Source: Tupaia tana | Lineage: Eukaryota > Chordata > Mammalia > Scandentia > Tupaiidae | Direction of reading: 5' to 3' | NCBI GenBank assembly: GCA_026018925.1 | Contig: JAKSZU010000008.1 | Location: 11,325,626-11,389,625, forward strand | Length of the DNA: 64,000 bases | Shown: positions 55,266 to 64,000 of the stretch, one piece after another | Position numbering within the stretch: the stretch's first letter is position 1 | How the letters are laid out: each line of letters starts with the position of its first letter | Notes under the pieces: generated by a model | The model's input: only the letters and a program-made list of their open reading frames with translations | What the model was told of the DNA's origin: nothing | The model's database searches: none | Program-made: the position numbers and the translations under genes

Positions 55266-55965
55266 ATGGTTCAGGAGAGAAAGCCAAATTTGGGGTTCTC
55301 CTACCCAAATAGAACTAGAACCATGAAACTACCACATAGACTCTAGTATATGCTACTGTATTTCCTCTGCCTTGAAATCAAACGAAGACCCAGCCAAGGC
55401 TCCCCCTTCTCTACTAGCGATGTCTGAGAGGCCACTCCATACCTATTAGAGTGACCCAAACCCAAAACACCTGCAACCCCAATTGCTCACGAGGATGTGC
55501 AGGAATTTAATTGCTAATGAGAATGCAGAAAGGTCTAGCCACTTTGAAAGACAGTCTGGGAGTTTCTTACAAAACTAAACATCCTTTTGTCATGGAATTC
55601 AGTAATCGAACCCCTTGGTATTTACCCAAAGGAGTTGAAAACTTAAGTCCATAAAAATGCCTGCACATATATGTTTATTGTGGCATTATTTTTTATTGTC
55701 AAACGTTGAGAGCAATGAACATGTCCTTCGGTGAGTGAACAGATAAAGTCTGGTACAGGCAGACAATAGATTTTTCTTATGCTAAAAAGACATGAGCTAT
55801 CAAGCCCCAAAAAAGATGTGGAGAAAACTGAAACAAATATATTAGAAAATGAAAGAAGCCTATTTAAAAAAACTATAGACTGTATGATTATAAGAATACA
55901 AATTTTTGAAAAAGCAGAACTATGGATACAGTACAAATATCAATGGTCGCCAGAGATTAGAGGGG

Positions 55966-56227
55966 TGATATGGCCTCGATAATGGTTTATCCTTCAAGGG
56001 TTCACGTGTTATTATTTTGCCCCTAATGTAATAGCATTGAGAGGTGGTGAGACCTTAAAAACAAAAAAATAAACAAAACCAAAAAAAACCTCTCTTTTAA
56101 TGTGGGTGAGCACTTTGAGCCAGACAATACTGATGTGTGACTCAGTGGCCTGAGACGAAGATCCACCTTTGGTGTGGGTCAGTGCGCACAATCAGCTGAG
56201 AGCATAGAAGGCACAGAGGAAGAAAAG

Positions 56228-56266
<39 letters not shown>

Positions 56267-56458
56267 TACTGTGGATCTGCCTTTGGACCTGCCCACGCCT
56301 CTCTGCCATGTTGTATTGTAGCACCAAAAGCCAACAAGATGCTGGCCACATGCCCTTGGACTTTCCAGCCACAGAATTATAAGTCGAATAAACTGCTATT
56401 CATTATACATCATACAGTCTCAGGTATTTGTTTAGCGATACAGTAACGGACTAGTACA
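55966..56458 (+). mobile_element. MaLR (MST/THE1-like) solo LTR inserted in L1
   Basis: It starts tgatatggcctcgat and ends acggactagtaca; gggg repeats on both sides. Marks: 'gagaggtggtgagacctt', 'aataaactgctattcatt', 'acagtctcaggtatttg'. The middle (about 56085-56270) carries a SINE-like head and a CT run. Confidence 0.75.
56233..56262 (+). repeat. (TC)15 microsatellite
   Basis: A pure TC run inside the LTR. Confidence 0.95.
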
Positions 56459-56782
56459 GGGGAGGGCGGGATAAATAGGCAGAGCACAGAGAACTCGCAG
56501 TGCAGTGCAGTTACTCTGTCTGATACTGTAATGGTGGACACATACGTTTGTCCAAACCCAGAATGTACAACACCAAGGGTGACCTTTAAGGTAAACTGAG
56601 GAGTGTGAGTAGTAATCATGTGTCAATGTCGGTTCATCAGTTGTGACAAATGTCCCAGTACGGTAGGGGATGTTGATAATGGGGGAGGCTGTGCATATGT
56701 GAAGGGAGGGAGTATGGGAAATCTCTATCTTCTTCTCATTTCTGCTGTAAACCTAAAGCTGCTCTAAAAAATAAAGTTTAAT

Positions 56783-56850
56783 TATATATATATATATATA
56801 TATATACATATATGTATATACATACACACACATACATATTTTATATATAT
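56783..56850. repeat. (TA)n microsatellite at an L1 tail
   Basis: TA run grading into TACA/TATG, grown from the L1 A-rich end. Confidence 0.95.
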
Positions 56851-56875
56851 TTACATGTACACTGTATTTCATTTG

Positions 56876-58715
56876 CATTTATATAGACTATATGGAGGGA
56901 GGGAAGAAAGGCAAAGTAGAAGGATAGAAGAAGAGAGAAAGGGTAAGAAAGAAAGAACTAGGTCTAACACAATTGTGGGTTCAGCTGCTGGTCTGAGCCT
57001 CAGTATTTATTACATCACAATTTCCATTAGGTTGCTTTAATGTGATTATAATTGAAGATGGGCAAGATTTAAGTCTAATACTTAATAAAGTCACTTTTTA
57101 CTTTGGGGACCTGGCTTTTCAATTCTTAAACATAACTGCTTCAGTTAATCTAAATGTTTGTCCTCAATATTAGAAGAAAGTTTGAAAGCATGCTCAGCCT
57201 TGACCTGTGCCATCGGACCATCATGAACAACAACAAAAAGAGTGGTGTCCCATGGCTCAGATGAGATGGGGAAGAAAGAAAGAGGCTAGGTGAGCAGGAC
57301 AGGTCCAGCTCGGCACTGAAAAGTCAAAGTATTTTGTCTATTTAAAAATAGTTTAGAAAGCCTAGGATTCTTTTCTTTCTTTTTTTCGAGGAGGTAGTCT
57401 ACTATAAATCATAAGAATAATAAACACAAAAGAAAAGTGATGAGAGTATAAAAATAGTTAAAGTAAACTTCAATTATCATGTAAACATCCTTGAGAATTT
57501 TTTTTTTTCTTCTTGGCTAAGAGACATGTCCCTTCAATGTCTCTGTCATTGTCTTTTTATTTATTGTGATATTTATGCATTTCTTGTAAAGACACTTTGA
57601 AATGTTTCAGTTGGCTTTACCTATTTTTAGAATGTATTCATTTTTAATAGAGGAATATTTGTTTGATACCATATTTGCTCTGGTAAATTGCTTCCTAGTT
57701 ACATCGGCAGTTGCCAGGCCATTTATGGGGAGGACAATCCTCGAAAGTCAACCCTAATGAAAAGCAGTCCAGAGATAAGAAACTTTTGAACTCAGAGAAT
57801 GGTTTCTTTCAGAGTCACTGATAAAGGAAGCGTTCTTGAAACAAAACACATTGTCAGACCATATAGGACTGTGTGGAGAATAGGGTCAAAGTGTAATGGC
57901 CTCCAAACTGAGAGAGTACGTTGAGATAAAACAAAGAAAGCAACTCCATGGAGCACTTCACAGGAGTTTATTAGAGGGTAACAAGAAAGGTCAGGCAGAT
58001 GGTTACCCCGAAGCCTTTGCAACTTCAGTCTGTGCCACCTTGAAGCAAGCTGAAGTTTTTGAAGAGAAATCAAAGGGGCTAAACAATTAAAGCAAACTTG
58101 AGGAAAGAAAATCACCTAGTTTGGAGGCATAATTACCCACAGGCTTGCAAAATCATTACTCTTTTCCCAATAAAAACCAGCTGTGTCAATGAGGAACCTA
58201 GGTTTTACTACTGCTCATCACTAGCAATGGTCACAGCATTGATGGGAGCAAGTGAAGGTCCCCAAGGTGGCTTTAATCCTTATTAAATAGATCTGGTTCA
58301 ATCGCACAAACTGTCAGTCTAAGAGACCAGGTTTACTTCATATGGAAGCCTTCACGCTCTTAGTGGTGGAAGTCATTCCCATATGTCTTCTTGACTCCTA
58401 CTATGATAACTGGATTGGAAAGTCCTATAGCATTATGCTTTAGACTCTCAGAGTGTCCTGTAGACTTTTTGGTTTCATCTTGGCCACTGTTCTAGGAGCC
58501 ATATCCCTTCATCATTTCCCAGTTGTAGGCTTTTTACTCATTATTCAACTTACCACCCTGTTAAGGCTTAAGTGCATTTGATTTAGACTACCAATTCTGA
58601 GATTCAGATTTCTTAATTCTCTATATTCATTAATATCGCATTAGAAAGGTAACCTCTGATATGAGTCAGTAATAACCGACTTTGATATTAGTATTAATAT
58701 CCACTTCAAATTTAT
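56876..58715. other. Upstream flank, 1.8 kb unassigned
   Basis: An A/G-rich stretch at 56890-56960. 57790-58300 has features of an old LTR (an 'aataaaaaccagctgtg' block), not certain. No gene. Confidence 0.35.
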
Positions 58716-58721
58716 GTTTAG

Positions 58722-58918
58722 GACCTGGAGAGTAGAGCAGTGGTAAAATGTGATGCTCTGTGAGGCTAACCTGCAAGGGAATCTGGGTTTGTGTCCAGAG
58801 ACCTCTCTGAGTACACAGGGCATGCTGGCTAAGGCTGGGGTGGATCACAGCATCATGACCATGTTGGAGGTACTGTTTTTCTGTCTCCTGTCTCTTTCAC
58901 TCATGAAAGGTACTCTAG
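58722..58918 (+). mobile_element. B-family SINE
   Basis: 'gagtagagcagtggtaaaat', 'gctctgtgaggctaacctgc' and an end 'ctctttcactcatgaaag'. Confidence 0.7.
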
Positions 58919-58919
58919 A

Positions 58920-59390
58920 AATGCTAGTAGCATTGCCAACTGGACTATGTGAGTTGGAACCCAGGTTCTATAACTGGCTGTGTGATCTTGAGCAAGATAC
59001 TTCACCTCTCTGTGTAGTGGACAAACATACATAAACACAGGCATACACACATACTACATTAATCTTCAGAGAAAATGGTGGAAGGAATTAGAAGTTAAAT
59101 CTCTCCTTTGGTTAACTTACTCATTGCACAACCTGCATACGTAGTTTCCTTCTTAGTCCCCCCAAGATGACCACCTCTGCTCCCTTAGAACATATTATCC
59201 TGCACTTTTTTCCCTCCTCACCATTCTTTTCCCCCTGTGGCCATTGAGTTAGATTACCTCTCTGTAGCACATTCTCTCCTCTCTTACTTCCTTCTTTCTT
59301 ACTAACAGGTACCATGTAATAGTTCATGTTTTATCTAAGTAACTGTGGTAATCCTATTCTCTCTTTTCTGAGGCTTCTTTAAAGCTAGTG
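58920..59390. other. Upstream flank, unassigned
   Basis: 'ctgtgtgatcttgagcaaga' at 58976 is the MIR core signature, so a MIR fragment (about 58930-59030) is likely. Confidence 0.5.
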
Positions 59391-59398
59391 GCCATAGG

Positions 59399-59656
59399 GC
59401 CCAGCGGTCAGCACAATGGCTATGTCGCTGGACTCCCATGTAGTTGACTGAGGTTCGAGTCCTGGCCCTGGCGGCTTAAACTCATGCTGGGCGCATGTGT
59501 GTGTGTACCCAAGATCCCGAGAGGAGAATGGAGAAGGGATGGTGGTATGGCCATCCCCCCTGGGGGGTGATTTCTCGCTTCCTGTCTCTCTGCCTCTCTC
59601 TGTATTTCTCGTTAGTGCACGTGCCCTACAGCAAAAACCTCTCCAAAAAAAGAAAA
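59399..59656 (+). mobile_element. tRNA-derived SINE (A family)
   Basis: Target-site duplication aaagctagtggccata / aaagctagtggtcata. CpGs partly kept. Confidence 0.93.
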
Positions 59657-59659
59657 AGC

Positions 59660-60255
59660 TAGTGGTCATATAAGCCAGTTCTGGCCAGTGGTAACTGAAG
59701 AGATCACTGCAGGGCAACATCTCCAGGATGGTAGCAAGAAAGATACAGAGAAGCTGGGTCCTTTTCTTACTCCTAACAACTAGAATACTACACACAGTTT
59801 AAGAGTTCTTTGAAGTTCTTTTTGTTTCTTAGCATATACCCCCTGAGGACTGCCTAGTTAAATAACTATTTTTAAATCATATTATACAAATTTTCTCTGT
59901 CAGTAAGCCATACATGTTATATACAGTTAATTATTTTTATTGTAATATTCTAGGGATTTTTCTTCTTTTTATTCAGAGTTCGCATTCAGGGAAGACTGAT
60001 GTCCCAGCTTAAAAATAGGCAGAGTGTGAATTCTCCCTTCCTCCTGTTCTAATGAGGCCTGCAATGGTTTGGAGGCCCACATTGAGAAGAATGGTCTAGT
60101 TTACTTAGTCTACAGATTTAAATGTTAAACTCCTCCAGAAACACTACTACAGAATACCCAGAGGTAATGTTTAATCAAGTATCTGTGCATGCCATGGTCT
60201 AGTCAAGCTGACACATGCAATTAACCATCACACATACTATCCACACTACTGTGCA
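59660..60255. other. Upstream flank, unassigned
   Basis: No repeat recognised with confidence. Confidence 0.4.
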
Positions 60256-60499
60256 AGTTGCCTTTTTCACTTAGACTTATAACTTGGAAATTTCTCTGCA
60301 ATGTAATCTGTCTCATTCTTTTAAGGAATACTCCATTATATGACTATACCATAGTGGTCTAATACATGAATATATCATAAGTTCTTCACCTAGTTCCCTG
60401 TGGATGGTAGGATTATTTCCAATATTTTATATGTAGTCTTCTAACAAAAACACTGTGTACATATCTCTCCATAATTTGTTCAAGTACATACTTTTAACC

Positions 60500-60690
60500 T
60501 TTATTTATTGATTTCATGAAGAAGAGAGATAGAGGGACAGGCACTAACAGGGTCCTCACACTGTGATCCTCAGTCAGCCAGGATCACAGCACGGGAGTGT
60601 GCCTGGCATAATAAGGAGACCTTGCAATGTAAACCCAGGACCTTCTCACATGGCTTCACCACCAGTGAGCGTGCCATTACTGCTGCATGG
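60500..60690 (-). mobile_element. B-family SINE
   Basis: 'cagtcagccaggatcacagc', 'aacccaggaccttctcacat', ends 'gccattactgctgcatgg'. Confidence 0.72.
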
Positions 60691-60747
60691 CTACCTTCAG
60701 GTGTTTTTTTGTTTTTTTTTGTTTTTTGTTTTTTGTTGTTGTTGTTG

Positions 60748-61001
60748 TTTTGTTTTTTAAGAGAGATTTTTGTATAGGGTGTGTGTGCTTTCTGAAGAGA
60801 TAACAATATAGAAAGACAGAAAGCAAGAAATCATCCTCCAGGGGGAATGGTCATGCCACAGTCCCTTCTCCTTCATTCTTTCCTTGAGATTTTGGACACA
60901 CACACGTCTGGCATGAGTTTCAAGCCACCAGGTCCGGGACTCGAACCAAAGTAGTCCATGTGGGAGTTCAGCAACGTAACCATTACACCATCTGCTGGTC
61001 C
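60748..61001 (-). mobile_element. tRNA-derived SINE (A family)
   Basis: Reversed; preceded by a (GTTTTTT)/(GTT)n run (60704-60750) derived from its A-rich tail. Confidence 0.87.
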
Positions 61002-61017
61002 CCTCTTCAAGTATGTT

Positions 61018-61248
61018 TTTAAGTTTATGTATTTATTTATTTCTTCCATGAATAAGAGAGACAGAATGAGACAGAGACCGAGAGAGAGAGAGCATCTCTG
61101 ACAGTGTCCTGCTTCTATGATCCACCCCTGGTTTCAGCCAGCCTCAGATCACAGGCACATATGCCCAGAAGATGTGGACCCAGAATCTTCCCATGCGGGT
61201 CAACCTCACAAGGAATCATGTTTTTACCATGGCCCAACTGCCTGGCCC
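61018..61248 (-). mobile_element. B-family SINE
   Basis: 'cttccatgaataagagagac' to 'ggcccaactgcctggccc'. With the copy at 60500 it brackets an A-family SINE. Confidence 0.72.
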
Positions 61249-61519
61249 ATACATTTAAGTATTTTTAAAACAGATTTATAAAGCTGGAATTGTTGGATCA
61301 AAGGGTAAACGTATATATAATGTTGCCTGATGTGACTAAGTGTTCTGCACTGGGTTGCACCTATAACCACTCTAGCCACCAGTTTATATAAAAGTCTGTT
61401 TCCCACTATATTAACAATAGTATATGGTCAAACTTCTGAATTTTGGCCCATTTGGTAAGTAAAAAAATTGTAGCTAAGTGACATTTGATTTTGCAAATGC
61501 AATTTTACCTTTTCTTTCT

Positions 61520-61735
61520 TTTTTAAATCTTTTGTTTTTGGACAGGTTCTTACTATGTCTCCCACACTGGCCGAGAGCTTGTGATCCTCCTTCCTCAGCC
61601 TCTGAATGGCTGGGACTTCACACATGCATCACCACACCTCCCAGTCTAACTTTTAAAGGTAGACCAGGAGTCGAACCTGAGCCTCCCTTGTGGCCTCAGC
61701 CGGTTGAATAGCAGCATCTCATGTACTATGCTTGG
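61520..61735 (-). mobile_element. 7SL RNA-derived (Alu-like) SINE, antisense
   Basis: 'gacaggttcttactatgtct', 'gatcctccttcctcagcctc', 'tggctgggacttcac' is the reversed 7SL/Alu left-arm order. It continues into an unrelated tRNA-like tail, 'gagtcgaacctgagcctcc', so it may be a 7SL-tRNA composite. Confidence 0.75.
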
Positions 61736-62083
61736 GTCTCATTTCCTATTTTAGAGGACTCTGGAAAGTTTTTTCTATGTTTAAGGTTATTTCCTTTTTT
61801 CTCATAGCTACCTGTTTATATTTTTGGCTCATTTTTTTCCTTATACAGTTGTTGTTTATTTTCTTCTCAACTCTAAGAAGTTCTTTATATATTTGAGGTA
61901 TTAATCTTCTATATCTGATGTAAGTTGTAAATATTTTCCCCTGTGTGTCATTTGTCTTTTTTCATTCACTTATGGTAGGTTTTTGCAAAACAAAAGTTAT
62001 TATTTTCTTTCAGTCACATTTATCAATATTTTTACTTATAGGTTTAGGGTTTTTTATTTTTAGTTTTAGATTTCATTTTTTTT

Positions 62084-62326
62084 TTCTTTTTTTTTGCCAT
62101 AGGTGCATGTGCTCACCAGAGAGAGACAGTAAGAGAAAGTGAGAAATCACTCCCCAAGGGGATGGCCACACTGTAATCCCCTCTCCTCCATTTTCTTCAC
62201 AGGATTTTGGGCATGCACACATACACACAAACCCAGTGTGATTTTTAAGCCACCAGGTCTGGGACTCAAACCACAGTCAGCCATGTGGGAGTCCAGTGCC
62301 TTGACCATTACATTACATGCTGGCCC
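62084..62326 (-). mobile_element. tRNA-derived SINE (A family), old
   Basis: From 'tttttttgccataggtgc' to 'acatgctggccccta'. Confidence 0.85.
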
Positions 62327-62705
62327 CTATAAGCTTAGGATTTTGAGTCACGTTTAGGAACATTTTCTCCACTACCAGTTTGTTTAAGTAATTACTCATG
62401 TTTTCCTTTAGTACTTGTATGGTTTATTTTTTTAATGTTTTCCAAATTTTATTTTATAATTTCTTATTTACATTTAATTGTTGTACATCTACATGGCATA
62501 CAATATGGCTTTTTCAAAGCATTTGTGCAATGTGTGATAATTAAATCAAAGATATTACCACATACCTCATTTCCAGCAAAACAACCTTACATTCCTGTGT
62601 CTGTTACATGCTCTTTTCTTGAACCTCCCCAATCTCCTACTTTTTATCTGCCCCCCATACAATCTTTGCTATCTATACTTGCTCTCTCTACTATCATGTC
62701 TTTGA

Positions 62706-62971
62706 ATCTTTTTTTTTCTTATTTTTTAAAGAGAGGTTTTTGCTATAGGAGTGTGTGCTCACCAGTGAGACAGAAAGCAAGAAATCACCACCCTTCCCTT
62801 CCCTGGGGAGATGGCCATGCCACAATCCCTTCTCTTCTAGTCTCCTCTCAGGATTTTGGGCACACACGCACACATACACAGCATGAATTTCAAGCCACCA
62901 GGTCCAGAACTCAAACCACGGTCGACTACATGAGAGTCCAGCAACATAACATTACGCCATCTGCTGGTCCC
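62706..62971 (-). mobile_element. tRNA-derived SINE (A family)
   Basis: Flanked by tgaatcttt (62702 and 62972). Confidence 0.88.
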
Positions 62972-63450
62972 TGAATCTTTCAATTTATACCATAGAGTGT
63001 AGATGTTCAGTGTATATTGAGTGGTGATATACAATGTTTGTCTTCTATAGTCTGGCTTTTTCTTACTTAGCATTAAATCTTCTATATTCATTCACTTTAT
63101 ATTGCATGACAGTGTCTTGCTATTATTTATGGTTGAATAGTATTCCATAGTGTATATATACCCACATTTTTTCAACACAGTCATCAGTTGTTGGGCATTT
63201 ATGTTAATTCCATGTCTTAGCTATTATAAATAATACTGCAATAAACATGAATGTGCAAGTGTCTTTCCAACTGAGTGTTCTCCTATCCTTTGGGTAAATA
63301 CCAAGGCATGAGATTACTGAGTAATATGCTAGTTCTATTTGTAAGTTTTTTGAGGAACTCTCATACTGTTTTCCACAGTGGCTGTACTAATTTACATTAC
63401 CACCAGTAGTATAAGAGGGTGTCCTTTTCACTGCAGCCTCACTAGCACTT

Positions 63451-63468
63451 ATTGATTGATTGATTGAT
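63451..63468 (+). repeat. (ATTG)n short tandem repeat
   Basis: About 4.5 units of attg within the L1. Confidence 0.9.
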
Positions 63469-64000
63469 CATAGCCATTCTGACTGGGGTTAAGTGCTACC
63501 TCATTGTAGTTTTGATTTACATTTCCCTTATCATAAAAGATGTTGAACTTTTTTTCATATGATTTTACTTTTGTTATTTTATGTCTTCCTTGGAGAGTTG
63601 TCTGTTCAGTTTATTTGCCCATTTTTAAATTGGATTATTAGGTTTTCTGCAGGTGTGCTGCTTTAGTTACTGATACATTCTGGTTACCAATTCCTTATCT
63701 GAAGCAGCTTGCAAATATTTTCTTCCATTCTGTGGGTTGTCCCTTAAGTCTACTTTTTCTTTCGCTACGCAGAAGATATAATTCCACTTGTGAATTTTGG
63801 GAACTGTTGCTCAAGGAGTCTTATTTATGGAATCTTTGCCTAGTCCATTGTCTTTAAGTGTTTCCCTTGTGTTTTCCACAAGTAGTTTTATAATTTGAGG
63901 CTTTACATTTAGATATTTGAGCTATTTTGAGTTGATTTTTGTTTATGGTGAGAGATAGGGGTCCAGTTTTATTTTCTGTAGGCAGAGATATTTAGTTCTT

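Larger units (their letters stand above)
55440..56782 (+). mobile_element. Old L1 3' end, interrupted by a MaLR LTR
   Basis: The left part, 55440-55965, runs from 'gctaatgagaatgcagaaa' to 'caatggtcgccagagattag'. The right part, 56459-56782, runs from 'gataaataggcagagcacag' to 'gctctaaaaaataaagttta', the L1M-type tail. Confidence 0.75.
60260..62080 (-). mobile_element. Old L1 fragment, antisense, broken by four SINEs
   Basis: Blocks between the SINEs keep reversed L1 3' order: 'aaggaatactccattatatg', 'gctggaattgttggatcaaa', 'aagttctttatatatttgag', 'gcaaaacaaaagttattat'. Confidence 0.6.
62440..64000 (-). mobile_element. Old L1, antisense, running off the window
   Basis: Reversed L1 3' UTR and ORF2: 'gaatagtattccatagtgta', 'cactgcagcctcactagcac', 'ttcttccattctgtgggttg'. 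Interrupted by a SINE at 62706. No open frame survives. Confidence 0.78.

Noticed and set aside
57792-58115. Open frames on both strands suggesting a small gene
   Set aside because: No family signature, no splice context, and the sequence order hints at an old LTR.
62435-62974. 179-codon open frame
   Set aside because: A chance join of L1 3' sequence and a reversed SINE.

Overview
This is vertebrate, specifically mammalian, nuclear DNA: one multi-exon gene spread over 40 kb, a single CpG island at its first exon, and introns crowded with SINEs, old L1 and L2 fragments and LTRs. About 50 copies belong to one tRNA-headed SINE family of about 240 bp. There is no Alu dimer family and no B1/B2/ID family, but two 7SL-derived (Alu-like) copies occur at 38521 and 61520, and 7SL SINEs are confined to Euarchontoglires. 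A tRNA-derived SINE of this kind in a non-primate, non-rodent member of that group best fits a colugo (Dermoptera, for example Galeopterus). This species call is an inference, about 0.65 sure.

The only complete protein-coding gene is BPNT2 (IMPAD1, the Golgi-resident PAP phosphatase) on the minus strand. Its five coding exons (42811-43197, 26510-26672, 24807-24902, 5970-6131, 2905-3176) join without a break into 359 residues plus stop, with canonical splice sites and compatible phases at every junction. The CpG-island promoter lies around 43200-43570. The 3' UTR runs from 2904 towards lower coordinates. Positions 1 to about 2400 are 3' flank or distal 3' UTR, and everything above 43.6 kb is upstream flank.

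Region by region: 1-2904, 3' flank/UTR with three SINEs. 3177-5969, intron 4, five SINEs in alternating orientation and one arm of a diverged inverted repeat. 6132-24806, intron 3, with the other arm, a gammaretrovirus-like solo LTR with a GGTG duplication, a decayed L1 of about 5.3 kb, and nested MaLR-type LTRs. 24903-26509, intron 2, with an 84-bp higher-order minisatellite and a small palindromic transposon. 26673-42810, intron 1, with SINEs, L1/L2 fragments, a Tigger-like element, an internally deleted RPL6 retrocopy and a SINE with an inverted core. 43640-64000, upstream flank, SINE-rich, then antisense L1 from about 60.2 kb to the end. A candidate orphan coding exon (49508-49626, minus) lies 6.3 kb upstream of BPNT2.

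No intact transposon ORF, tRNA, rRNA or CRISPR was seen. The most interesting items are the orphan exon, a family of about 78-bp TA-flanked MITEs with mariner-like ends, the inverted-core SINE, copied 'filler' segments within the L1 region, the deleted RPL6 retrocopy, and inverted repeats that bracket BPNT2 exons.
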